Assembly (NCBI GenBank): GCA_900541175.1
Contig: UQIT01000009.1
Location: 5,022 to 69,021 of the forward strand
DNA: 64,000 bases
Direction of reading: 5' to 3'
Source of the DNA: an uncultured Collinsella sp.
GTDB lineage: Bacteria > Actinomycetota > Coriobacteriia > Coriobacteriales > Coriobacteriaceae
Of the stretch, positions 9,333 through 17,430 are shown in pieces. A program made the position numbers and the translations under genes. The notes beneath the pieces were generated by a model. It saw only the letters and a program-made list of their open reading frames with translations, searched no databases and was not told where the DNA came from. Within the stretch, counting starts at the first letter, position 1. The number at the start of each line of letters is the position of its first letter.

Positions 9333-10046
9333 CTAGCCACCAAGATAGGCCTTGCGCACGTTATCGTCGTGCAGGAGTTCTTGGCCCGTGCCGGTCATGG
9401 TGATCTTGCCGGTCTCGAGCACGTAGCCGCGTGTGGCGATGGAAAGAGCCATCTGTGCGTTTTGCTCGACCAGAAGCACCGTGGTGCCGGCCTTGTGCAG
9501 GTCCTCGACAATCTGGAAGATCTGTTCGATCAGAATCGGTGCCAAACCCATGGAAGGTTCGTCGAGCATAAGCAGTTTGGGGTTACTCATAAGGGCGCGC
9601 CCCATAACGAGCATCTGCTGCTCGCCGCCTGAAAGGGTGCCGGCGACCTGGCGACGACGTTCCTTCAGGCGCGGGAACTGCTCATAGACGCGCTCCAGGC
9701 CCGGAGCCACCGTGGACTTGGGCTGCGTATAGGCACCCATCTCCAGGTTCTCCTCGACCGTCATCTGCAAAAAGGCGCGACGACCCTCGGGAACCTGAGC
9801 CAGGCCCTTACCAACCAGCTTGTCGGCGGGCGTATGGGTAATGTCCTCGCCCATAAACTTGATGGAGCCGGTCTTGGAGCGCAGCAGGCCCGAGACGGTC
9901 TTGAGCGTTGTGGACTTGCCGGCACCGTTGGCACCAATCAAGGCCACGATCTCGCCCTCGTTAACGTTAAAGGAGATGTCCTTGATGGCGTGGATGGCGC
10001 CGTACCAGACGTTGATGTTGTAGACGGAAAGCATCGGCTCTGCCAT
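9333..10046 (-). CDS. livF: Branched-chain amino acid ABC transporter ATPase LivF
   Basis: A 237-residue ABC ATPase with Walker A GANGAGKST (about residues 38-46), signature LSGGEQQML, Walker B LLMLDEPS and the LivF-typical ending in LLHDDNVRKAYLGG. It is one of the two ATP-hydrolysing subunits that power LIV-type uptake of leucine, isoleucine and valine across the cytoplasmic membrane. The ATG follows directly after the livG stop, with GGGGGAG as RBS inside livG. It is the last gene of the livKHMGF operon. Confidence 0.95.
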   Translation of the reverse strand: MAEPMLSVYNINVWYGAIHAIKDISFNVNEGEIVALIGANGAGKSTTLKTVSGLLRSKTGSIKFMGEDITHTPADKLVGKGLAQVPEGRRAFLQMTVEENLEMGAYTQPKSTVAPGLERVYEQFPRLKERRRQVAGTLSGGEQQMLVMGRALMSNPKLLMLDEPSMGLAPILIEQIFQIVEDLHKAGTTVLLVEQNAQMALSIATRGYVLETGKITMTGTGQELLHDDNVRKAYLGG

Positions 10047-10907
10047 TTAGTTCTCCCCCTTATCCTGCTTACCCAGATACGCCTCGATAACGGCGTCGTT
10101 GTTCTGGATTTCCTCTGCCGTGCCCTTGGCGATGACCTTACCAAAGTTGAGCACGCAGATGCCCTCGCAGATGTTCATAACGAGCGACATATCATGCTCG
10201 ATAAGCATGATGGCAATGCCAAAGGTGTCGCGAATCTTGACGATGTTCTCCATGAGCTCCGCGGTCTCGGACGGGTTCATGCCGGCGGCAGGCTCGTCGA
10301 GCAGCAGTAGCTTGGGGTTGGTGGCAAGCGCGCGGACGATCTCCAGACGACGCTGAGCGCCGTAAGGCAACGATCCGGCCTGCTCGTTTGCCAGGTGCTC
10401 CATATCAAAGATGGACAGCAGCTCCATGGCGCGCTCGTGAGCAGCCTTCTCGTGCTTCCAATACGTCGGCAGGCGCAGCACGCCCTCAAAGCCGGAGTAG
10501 CGCTCCTGGTTGTGCAGGCCGACCTTAACGTTATCCTCCACCGTCATGGTGTTGAACAGACGAATGTTCTGGAAGGTACGGGCAATACCCATGCGGTTGA
10601 CCTGATAGACCGACTTGCCCGAGGTGTCCTCGCCGTCGAGCAGGATGGTGCCGTGCGTGGGCTGATACACCTTGGTGAGCAGGTTGAAGACCGTGGTCTT
10701 ACCGGCACCGTTGGGGCCGATCAGACCGGCGATCTCGGTCTTGCCGATAGTCAGGCTAAAGTCGTCGACTGCCTTAAGGCCACCGAACTCAATGCCCAGG
10801 TGGATGCACTCGAGTGCCGGGCGCTCGCCCAGGTCGCGGTCGGGAACGATGGCGCCAGAAGGATACGGGACCATCTTGCCCTTGTTGAACTCAAATTTAC
10901 TGGGCAT
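10047..10907 (-). CDS. livG: Branched-chain amino acid ABC transporter ATPase LivG
   Basis: A 286-residue ABC ATPase with Walker A GPNGAGKTT, the long insertion after Walker A typical of LivG (RTFQNIRLF), signature-like LPYGAQRRLEIVRAL, Walker B LLLLDEPAAGMNP, and C-terminal EAYLGK. Together with LivF it drives the LIV transporter. The ATG at 10905-10907 overlaps the last 11 bp of livM and has GGAGG 9 nt upstream inside livM, which favours it over a TTG 27 bp earlier. An extra N-terminal segment of roughly 40 residues precedes the ABC fold. Confidence 0.95.
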   Translation of the reverse strand: MPSKFEFNKGKMVPYPSGAIVPDRDLGERPALECIHLGIEFGGLKAVDDFSLTIGKTEIAGLIGPNGAGKTTVFNLLTKVYQPTHGTILLDGEDTSGKSVYQVNRMGIARTFQNIRLFNTMTVEDNVKVGLHNQERYSGFEGVLRLPTYWKHEKAAHERAMELLSIFDMEHLANEQAGSLPYGAQRRLEIVRALATNPKLLLLDEPAAGMNPSETAELMENIVKIRDTFGIAIMLIEHDMSLVMNICEGICVLNFGKVIAKGTAEEIQNNDAVIEAYLGKQDKGEN

Positions 10908-11976
10908 CGGCTGCCACCTCCTTCTTGGAAGCAAAGCGATCCTTGACGCGACCGAAGAACGCCTTGAGCTGCGGGTTGTTGGTAAAGATCATGACCAAGA
11001 TCAGCACGATGGCGTAGATGAGCATGCGGTAGTCCGAGAACTGACGGAGCAGCTCGGGAAGCACCGTGAGCAATGCCGCCGCGATGACGGAGCCGCGCAT
11101 ATTGCCCAGACCGCCCAGGACCACGAACACCAGGATGAGGATGGACGTGTTGAAGTCGAACTTGGTGGCGGAGAGCTGCGAGAAGTTACCGCCGAAGAGG
11201 GCTCCGGCAGCACCGGCGAGGGCAGCGGAAACCACGAAGGCGATCATGCGGTACTCGGTGACGGAGATGCCCACAGACTCGGCAGCGATCTTGTTGTCGC
11301 GCACGGCCATAATGGCACGGCCGGTACGGCTGCGAACCAGGTTGAGCACGATCACGAGTGCGACCATGACCAGGATGGCACCGGCGAGGAAGGTCGAGTA
11401 CGTCGACACGCCCGAGGCGCCCTGGGCGCCCTTGATGATGGCAGTGCCGTCCTCGAGCAGGTGCAGGTCATCGATCGTGGAGTTACCCGTGATGTTAAAG
11501 ATCACATGCAGGCCGCGGGAATCGACGCCCACAATGAGGCAGGTGACGATCTCCTTGATAATCTCGCCAAAGGCCAGCGTCACGATAGCCAGGTAATCGC
11601 CGCTCAGACGAAGGACCGGAATGCCAATCAAGAAGCCCAGGATGGCGGCAGCGATGGCGCCGACCACGATACTGATGATAAGGCGCACCGGATCGGAGGG
11701 AACGGCGCTCTCCAGCGCGACGGCGGTGACGATTCCCGTATAGGCGCCGACACTCATAAAGCCCGCGTGGCCCAGCGACAAGTCGCCCGCGATGCCGACG
11801 ACGAGGTTAAGGGAAATGGCCATGACGATATAGGCCGTGATGGGAACCAGCTGACCGGCGATCATGCGCGGAATCATGTGGTTGGACTGCATAAAGAACA
11901 CGATGGCAAACGCCACAAGGCACATGGCGTACGTGACAAAGTCGTGACGCGTCTGCTTGTCTTTAAGAAACTTCAT
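10897..11976 (-). CDS. livM: Branched-chain amino acid ABC transporter permease LivM
   Basis: A 359-residue permease with about ten membrane helices and the LivM signatures GDLSLGHAGFMSVGAYTG and GDYLAIVTLAFGEI. It forms the translocation channel with LivH. I take the ATG at 11974-11976, with AGGTGAG upstream; a GTG 9 bp earlier is also possible but its Shine-Dalgarno spacing is too short. The gene ends inside the start of livG (11-bp overlap) and begins a few bases after livH, consistent with tight translational coupling. Confidence 0.94.
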   Translation of the reverse strand: MKFLKDKQTRHDFVTYAMCLVAFAIVFFMQSNHMIPRMIAGQLVPITAYIVMAISLNLVVGIAGDLSLGHAGFMSVGAYTGIVTAVALESAVPSDPVRLIISIVVGAIAAAILGFLIGIPVLRLSGDYLAIVTLAFGEIIKEIVTCLIVGVDSRGLHVIFNITGNSTIDDLHLLEDGTAIIKGAQGASGVSTYSTFLAGAILVMVALVIVLNLVRSRTGRAIMAVRDNKIAAESVGISVTEYRMIAFVVSAALAGAAGALFGGNFSQLSATKFDFNTSILILVFVVLGGLGNMRGSVIAAALLTVLPELLRQFSDYRMLIYAIVLILVMIFTNNPQLKAFFGRVKDRFASKKEVAADAQ

Positions 11977-11985
11977 AACGCTCAC

Positions 11986-12867
11986 CTACACCTTCTCGGG
12001 GACGTACTTGCCCAAGAGGCCGGCAGGCTTGACGAGCAGGACGATGATCAGAACACCAAAGACGATGGAGTTGGCAAGGCTCGTGGAAATGTAAGCCTGC
12101 GCCATCGCCTCGATGATGCCGATGAGAATGCCACCGACAAAAGCGCCGGGGATGGAGCCGATGCCACCGAAGACAGCGGCGTCGAAGGCCTTGATGCCAG
12201 GCATAGCACCCGTCGTGGGCTGCAGCACCGGCGAGTAGGAGCACAGCAGCACACCGGCGATGGCGGCAAGGGCAGAGCCGATGGCAAACGTCATCGAAAT
12301 GGTGCGGTTGACGTTGATGCCCATGAGCTGAGCGGCAGCCTTGTCCTCGGACACGGCGCGCATGGCCTTGCCCATCTTGGTCTTACCTGTAAAGAACATC
12401 AGGCCGGCCATGATAACCAGGCAGGCGACGATGGTGACGAGCGAGACGGCGCTTACGTTGAACTTGGCCAAGAACTCCGGCACCTGGAAGGTGACGAGCG
12501 AAGTAAAGTTCTTGGGCGTCGCGCCCCACAGAAGCTGCGCGGCGTTCTGCAGGAAGTAAGACACGCCGATAGCCGTGATCAGAACGGCCAGCGGGCCTGC
12601 TTGGCGCAGCGGCTTATAGGCCAGACCCTCAATGAGAACACCGAGAACCGTGCAGGCCACACAAGAGAGAACTACAGATACCCAGCCCGGGAGGCCGAGA
12701 TACGACGTGGCGCAGAACGAGACATAGGCACCGACCATGATGACATCGCCGTGAGCGAAGTTCAGCATCTTGGCGATACCGTAGACCATGGTGTAGCCCA
12801 ACGCGATGATGGCGTAGACGCTGCCCATGGACAGGCCGTTGACCAGGTATTGGATAAAGACCGTCAT
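11986..12867 (-). CDS. livH: Branched-chain amino acid ABC transporter permease LivH
   Basis: A 293-residue permease with about eight membrane helices and the typical LivH opening QYLVNGLSMGSVYAIIALGY followed by MLNFAHGDVIM. It pairs with LivM in the membrane. The ATG at 12865-12867 was chosen because GGGGG lies 9 nt upstream and the protein then starts like other LivH proteins; an ATG 9 bp earlier sits directly on the Shine-Dalgarno and longer in-frame starts have no family support. Confidence 0.94.
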   Translation of the reverse strand: MTVFIQYLVNGLSMGSVYAIIALGYTMVYGIAKMLNFAHGDVIMVGAYVSFCATSYLGLPGWVSVVLSCVACTVLGVLIEGLAYKPLRQAGPLAVLITAIGVSYFLQNAAQLLWGATPKNFTSLVTFQVPEFLAKFNVSAVSLVTIVACLVIMAGLMFFTGKTKMGKAMRAVSEDKAAAQLMGINVNRTISMTFAIGSALAAIAGVLLCSYSPVLQPTTGAMPGIKAFDAAVFGGIGSIPGAFVGGILIGIIEAMAQAYISTSLANSIVFGVLIIVLLVKPAGLLGKYVPEKV

Positions 12868-12944
12868 GTTCCACATCCCCCTTTCGAATAGGTTTCCAGT
12901 TAATGTATGAAACAGGGACGTTACACTGTCCCCAGATACCAAGC

Positions 12945-12974
12945 AAGCAGGGAAGGCCAAAACCTCCCCTGCTT
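12945..12974 (-). terminator. Hairpin between livK and livH
   Basis: A 9-bp stem AAGCAGGGA/TCCC(C)TGCTT after the livK stop, without a clear T-run. In LIV operons such a hairpin can hold back read-through so that more binding protein than permease is made; that role here is inference. Confidence 0.5.
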
Positions 12975-13006
12975 GGGATCAAAACCGCTCTATGTAAGGC
13001 GGCCAG

Positions 13007-14194
13007 TTAGGCCTGTACGTACTTGCCGTCGGTGATGACGTACGTCGTGGGCTCCTTCTGGACCTGGCCCTTATCGTTCCAGGTGAGCTTGCCGGTCAGA
13101 CCGTCAACGGTAATCTTGAGCATAGCCTTGGACAGCTTCTCGGCGGCCTCGGTCGGGTCGGCGTCGACACCAAGACCGGCCTCCTTGACGGCCTCGGCCA
13201 CCGCGTGCACGCCGTCGTAGGCGTCGGCGGCAAACTGGTCGGGGGTATCGCCGTACTTATCCTTGTAGGCGTTGACGAAGTCGGCGTTCTTCTCGTCGTC
13301 GGCGGAGAACGGGGTCATGAGCAGCAGACCCTCGGCAAGAGAGGTGTCGAAACCCTCAACGCCCAGGATACCGTCCATGCCGTCGCAGCCCATCATCTTG
13401 ACGTCGTAGCCCATGTCCTTGGCGTTCTTGAGCAGGACGGACGCCGGCGTGTAGTAGATCGGCGCAAAGATCATGGTGGCGCCGGCCTGCTTGGCCTTGG
13501 TCAGCTGGTTGGTAAAGCTCGTGGCGGAGTCGTCCTTAAAGGTCTCCTCGTCAACAATCTCGAGCTTGGACTCAGCGGCCTGGGCCTTAAAGGAATCTGC
13601 GATGCCCGAAGAATAGGCGTCGCCGGAGTTATAGAACAGCACGAACTTCTCGTCCGCATACTTCTGCGCCAGGAACTTGGCAGCGTTGACACCCTGGTTG
13701 GGGTCGGTGAAGCAAACCTGGAAGACGCAATCCTTGCCGTCGGTGACGTCCTCGGAGGACGCGGACGGGGTGATCATGAACGTCTTGGGGTCGTTACCGC
13801 ACTCTGCGGCGACGGCAACCGACGCACCCGTGGTAGTCGGGCCGACGAGGGCCTGCATGCCCCAGTCGAGCAGGGTGTTGAAGGCGTTAACGGCCTTCTC
13901 GCCATCGGCCTGGTCATCCTCGGCCTTGCTGGCAAGCGGCAGCTCCTTGGTCGAGAAATCCTTGCAGCCAAGCTCGACACCCTGGGTAACGGACTTGCCG
14001 TAGGACGCGTTGGCGCCGGTCAGCGGGCCGATGGTGCCGATCTTAAACGAAGCGTCGCCCGATGCGGAACCGCTGTCGCCGCCGTTGGAGGAGCAGCCAG
14101 CTAGAATGGACATCGCCCCCAGACCTGCTGCGCTCGCGATAACGCTCCTGCGATTCATAACAGGGTTCAATGACTTACCGGTGAGGCTCGACAT
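13007..14194 (-). CDS. livK: Branched-chain amino acid ABC substrate-binding lipoprotein LivK
   Basis: A 395-residue periplasmic-binding-protein fold I protein anchored as a lipoprotein: a twin-arginine-like N-terminus (NRRSVIAS), hydrophobic segment and lipobox LAGC at about residues 31-34, then a Gly/Ser/Asp linker and FKIGTIGPLTGANASYG, a hallmark of Leu/Ile/Val-binding proteins. It captures the amino acid outside the membrane and delivers it to LivHM. The ATG at 14192-14194 has AGGAGAG upstream. It is first in the operon. A decayed relative of its own C-terminus lies about 270 bp upstream on the same strand. Confidence 0.94.
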   Translation of the reverse strand: MSSLTGKSLNPVMNRRSVIASAAGLGAMSILAGCSSNGGDSGSASGDASFKIGTIGPLTGANASYGKSVTQGVELGCKDFSTKELPLASKAEDDQADGEKAVNAFNTLLDWGMQALVGPTTTGASVAVAAECGNDPKTFMITPSASSEDVTDGKDCVFQVCFTDPNQGVNAAKFLAQKYADEKFVLFYNSGDAYSSGIADSFKAQAAESKLEIVDEETFKDDSATSFTNQLTKAKQAGATMIFAPIYYTPASVLLKNAKDMGYDVKMMGCDGMDGILGVEGFDTSLAEGLLLMTPFSADDEKNADFVNAYKDKYGDTPDQFAADAYDGVHAVAEAVKEAGLGVDADPTEAAEKLSKAMLKITVDGLTGKLTWNDKGQVQKEPTTYVITDGKYVQA

Positions 14195-14463
14195 GCGGCT
14201 CTCCTCTCAAATCTCGTCGGGTTTCGGTTACCCGACAGGCCATCCTTCGCCGTGTTCGGCGTTCGCAAAATACTAGACGCTTTAGTTAAGGAAAGTGGCG
14301 ATTATTTCAACTTTTCTTTTGTTTTGCCCATTTATCCATAATTCTGCGTATTCCTGTCGATTTATACAGTTTAGCCACTTTATTGTGTGAAAGTAATGTT
14401 TCCGTTCTGTTACAGGCGTCCTTGCCCTGAATAAAACGGCCCCACCGGTCTCGTTATATGCAC
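14195..14463. other. livK upstream region
   Basis: No gene is visible. It holds the livK leader, including a small hairpin at 14217-14237 (GTCGGGT/ACCCGAC), and an AT-rich stretch around 14290-14400 where the livK promoter should lie. No convincing -35/-10 pair and no T-box or riboswitch could be recognised. Confidence 0.5.
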
Positions 14464-14575
14464 TTAGGCGGCGATGTACTTGCCATCCTGAATCACATAG
14501 GCCGTAGCGGGCTTTTCGACCTGGCCCTCATCGTTCCACGCCGACGAGCGCCTGCATGCCCCAGTCGCACAGGGC
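14464..14575 (-). pseudogene. Remnant of a second livK
   Basis: On the reverse strand, 14464-14538 encodes WNDEGQVEKPATAYVIQDGK, then YIAA and a stop codon. This matches the C-terminus of the neighbouring livK (WNDKGQVQKEPTTYVITDGK, then YVQA and stop) at 16 of 24 positions. Immediately upstream and in another frame, 14540-14575 encodes DWGMQALVG, identical to LivK residues around position 120. So two distant parts of a livK are joined with most of the gene deleted and a frame change at the junction. There is no start codon or RBS. It is the relic of a former tandem duplicate. Confidence 0.85.
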
Positions 14576-14775
14576 AAACCTTATGGTGCAAACGTTGACA
14601 GTTTGTTACGGAAGTTCGTTTGTGGCGAGCATGTTTCCAATGTTTCCGCAGCGTTTCGAGGGTGCCGTTTTGTGCGACTCCTGTTGCCTGGCGAGCACGC
14701 GCCCTCGGTTCACGCTAGAATGCACTCAACCTTTAAGCGGTTAATCCATCCATAAGATGCACGAAGGAGCTATCT

Positions 14776-16119
14776 ATGAGCGAACCCCTGCGCACCGTGA
14801 ACGTCGGCCTCATCGGTCTGGGAACCGTCGGCGGCGGCGTGGCCCGTCTGATCAAGAGCCACCACGATGAGTACCTGGCAGCCTACGGCATCGACCTTAA
14901 GCTGACCCGCGCCTGCGCGCTTGCTTGGGAGCAGGCCGAGGCAGCCGGTATTGAGCGTGAGGCCTTTACGAGCGACTGGCACGACGTCGTCACCGACCCC
15001 GCCGTCGACATCGTCGTCGAGCTGATCGGCGGCGAGCACCCCGCGACCGAGATCTTTACCACCGCCTTCGAGAACGGCAAGCACGTCGTCTCTGCCAACA
15101 AGGCCCTGCTGGGCCGTCATGTCGAGACGCTCGCCGAGAAGGCGCGCGCATGCGGCGTGCAGATTAAGTGCGAGGCCAGCTGCGGCGGCGGCATCCCCAT
15201 CGTGAGCACGCTCGAGCACGACTTGGTGGGCAACAAGATCTTGACCATCGCCGGCATTCTCAACGGCACCACCAACTACATCCTGTCGCGCATGGACGCC
15301 GAGGGCGCCGATTACGCCGACGTGCTCGCCGACGCCCAGGCCAAGGGCTACGCCGAGGCCGACCCGTCCGCCGACGTCGACGGCTTCGACGCCGCCAGCA
15401 AGACGGCGATCCTCGCCTCCATCGGCTTTGGCACCCGCGTGACCACCGATGATGTGTACCAGCAGGGTATCCGTACCATCGGCGCCGAGGACATCGCCCA
15501 GGCCCGCGAGCTCGGCTACACCATCAAGCTACTCGGCATCGCCCGCAACACCGACGCCGGCGTCGACGTTCGCGTGCACCCCACGCTGATCCCTGCCGAT
15601 CACATGCTCGCCAAGGTCAACGGCGCCATGAACGCTGTCTACGTGGTAGGCGACGCCGTGGGCGAGACCATGTTCTACGGTGCCGGCGCAGGCTCCTTCC
15701 CCACCGCGAGCGCCGTCGTGGGCGATATCCTGTCGCTCTCCGAGCAGATCAGCCGCGGCGTGGCTCCGCTGCCCGAGATTGAGCCCTATGGTCACAACCT
15801 CGCCTTTAAGCCCATGGACGAGCTCCAGACTAAGTACTATGTGCGCCTGAAGGTCGCCGACCGCGTGGGCGCCCTGTCCGAGACGGTCGATATCTTTGCC
15901 AAGCACAACATCTCGATCTCGCTCATCAACCAGGTCGAGGACGGCAAGTCGGGCGCTAGCGATACCTGCTCGGTCATCTTCCTGACGCACCGCGCGCTCG
16001 AGAAGGACGTCCAGGCTGCCGCCGCCGAGCTTGCCAGCGTCGACTGCGTAGCCGAGGTCGCCAACGTCCTGCGCATCGAGGACGTCGATGCCTGGACCGA
16101 AGGCGTCATGGCGAACTAG
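14776..16119 (+). CDS. hom: Homoserine dehydrogenase
   Basis: A 447-residue enzyme with the N-terminal NAD(P)-binding motif GLIGLGTVGGGV, the catalytic-domain motifs SANKALL, GGGIPIV, GILNGTTNYILS and AKGYAEADPSADVDGFDAA, and a C-terminal ACT domain (RVGALSETVDIFAKHNISIS). It reduces aspartate semialdehyde to homoserine on the way to threonine and methionine; the ACT domain suggests feedback control by threonine. The ATG has AGGAG at the right distance. The gene is followed by a strong terminator, so it is probably monocistronic; thrB and thrC are not nearby. Confidence 0.97.
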   Translation: MSEPLRTVNVGLIGLGTVGGGVARLIKSHHDEYLAAYGIDLKLTRACALAWEQAEAAGIEREAFTSDWHDVVTDPAVDIVVELIGGEHPATEIFTTAFENGKHVVSANKALLGRHVETLAEKARACGVQIKCEASCGGGIPIVSTLEHDLVGNKILTIAGILNGTTNYILSRMDAEGADYADVLADAQAKGYAEADPSADVDGFDAASKTAILASIGFGTRVTTDDVYQQGIRTIGAEDIAQARELGYTIKLLGIARNTDAGVDVRVHPTLIPADHMLAKVNGAMNAVYVVGDAVGETMFYGAGAGSFPTASAVVGDILSLSEQISRGVAPLPEIEPYGHNLAFKPMDELQTKYYVRLKVADRVGALSETVDIFAKHNISISLINQVEDGKSGASDTCSVIFLTHRALEKDVQAAAAELASVDCVAEVANVLRIEDVDAWTEGVMAN

Positions 16120-16152
16120 TTCGGTTTACACCCCACAACGCATTTGCTCGAA

Positions 16153-16187
16153 GGGCTCCCGTCCGATGTGGGATGGGAGCCTTTTTG
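16153..16187 (+). terminator. Terminator of hom
   Basis: Stem GGCTCCCGTCC/GGATGGGAGCC (one G:U pair) followed by TTTTTGT, 34 bp after the hom stop. Confidence 0.85.
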
Positions 16188-16335
16188 TCTCCTGCCCTAA
16201 GCACAACGACAGGGCACATTTGCGCGAGCCGCTCATCGGTAACGCGGGCTACCGTTCACCGATATGCAAACACGGCCGATTCCGGTTACGGCTACGCTGT
16301 GCTGCGAATGTCCGCCCGCGATGAGAGGAAATACC

Positions 16336-17085
16336 ATGTTGCTCGAGGGCAAGAAAGCAATCATCACCGGAGGCACGCGCGGTATCGGCTATGCCATCGC
16401 CTGCCGTTTTATCGAGGAGGGCGCCTCCGTCACTGTCTTTGGCTCGCGTCAAGAGACCGCCGATGCGGCCGTTGAGAAGCTGACAGCCGCCTATCCCGAC
16501 GCCAAGGTCTGGGGCCGCTCCTGCGACCTCACCTCACTCGAAGCCGTGACCGAGGCCTTTACCCAGGCTGCATCCGACATGGGCGGCTTGGACACGGTCG
16601 TCAACAATGCCGGTATCTCCCAGCGTTCACCCCTCTTGGACTACACGGCCGAGGAGTTCGCAAAGGTCATGGACCTTAACGTCGTCGCCGTCTTTAATGG
16701 CCACCAGGCTGCCGCCAAGATCATGACCGAGGCCGGCCACGGCGGCACCATCACTACCACAAGCTCGATGGTCGCCAAGTACGGCCAGCCCTCCGGCGTC
16801 GGTTACCCCACGTCCAAGTTTGCCGTCAACGGTATGGTCCAGTCACTCTCGCGCGAGCTCGCCCCTATGGGTATTCGCGTCAATGCCGTCGCACCCGGCG
16901 TGACCAAGACCGATATGGTCGCCAACCTGCCCGAAGAGGTCATCAAGCCCATCATCGCCACCATTCCGCTGGGTCGCATGGGCGAGCCCGAGGATGTCGC
17001 CAACGCCTTTGTTTTCCTGGCGAGCGACATGTCCTCCTACGTCACGGGCGCCGTGCTCCCCGTCGACGGAGCCGCCCGCTCCTAA
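16336..17085 (+). CDS. SDR family oxidoreductase (FabG-like)
   Basis: A 249-residue short-chain dehydrogenase with the cofactor motif TGGTRGIG, NNAGIS, catalytic Ser in TTTSSMVAKYG and the YxxxK pair in YPTSK, and C-terminal GAVLPVDGA. This is the classical tetrameric SDR fold. It resembles 3-oxoacyl-ACP reductases but stands outside any fatty-acid cluster, so the substrate may be another ketone or a sugar/steroid alcohol; Collinsella-type bacteria have several steroid SDRs, but nothing in the sequence proves that here. The ATG at 16336 has GAGAGGAA upstream; the in-frame extension to 16264 has no homology character. Confidence 0.88.
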   Translation: MLLEGKKAIITGGTRGIGYAIACRFIEEGASVTVFGSRQETADAAVEKLTAAYPDAKVWGRSCDLTSLEAVTEAFTQAASDMGGLDTVVNNAGISQRSPLLDYTAEEFAKVMDLNVVAVFNGHQAAAKIMTEAGHGGTITTTSSMVAKYGQPSGVGYPTSKFAVNGMVQSLSRELAPMGIRVNAVAPGVTKTDMVANLPEEVIKPIIATIPLGRMGEPEDVANAFVFLASDMSSYVTGAVLPVDGAARS

Positions 17086-17130
17086 AGGTCGCAAGCCACA
17101 GCTTCAAACCTCAACCGAGCTCAACGCAAG

Positions 17131-17175
17131 AAGGCGCGCTGCCTGCATCAACCGCAGGCAGCGCGCCTTGTTCTG
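17131..17175 (+). terminator. Terminator of the SDR gene
   Basis: A perfect 16-bp stem (AAGGCGCGCTGCCTGC) with a 7-nt loop followed by GTTCTGTTTG. Confidence 0.85.
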
Positions 17176-17183
17176 TTTGTAAG

Positions 17184-17415
17184 GGAAACTGCGCCCCGGT
17201 ATTTCAGCTCAGAACGGGGCGCAGCTTCCCTCAGAGCCTTCTTTCGGAAACCATGTCCCATTCTGGGCGCGGATTCTGGGACACGCTTTCCGCAACGGGT
17301 CTCTCGCGGAAACTGCATCCCACTCTGAGCGCCCATTCCAGGACACAGTTTCCCAACTGCCCCTGTTTCGGAAACCATATCCCGTTCCGAGCCTTCAAAG
17401 CGGGACGCGGCTTCC
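17184..17415. repeat. Tandem array of four palindromes, 62-bp period
   Basis: Four imperfect palindromes of 46 bp at 17184-17229, 17246-17291, 17308-17353 and 17370-17415, each starting GGAA and ending TTCC, separated by unrelated 16-bp spacers. Both ends recur at exactly 62 bp. Arms follow GGAAAC-(C/T)-N-N-(G/A/C)-(T/C)CCC. Inner arm bases differ between units but mostly remain paired within each unit. It fills the gap between two convergent genes. Confidence 0.85.
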
Positions 17416-17430
17416 CCGAGAGAGTATCGA

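Noticed and set aside
10672..12891. 739-codon open frame antisense to the liv operon, rich in His/Asp/Gly
   Set aside because: It mirrors GC-rich third positions of four well-identified liv genes, has no family-like pattern and no RBS.
14195..14775. T-box or amino acid riboswitch before livK or hom
   Set aside because: No T-box sequence or specifier stem is recognisable.
17184..17415. CRISPR array
   Set aside because: Repeats are imperfect palindromes with variable arms, spacers are only 16 bp, and no cas genes are present.
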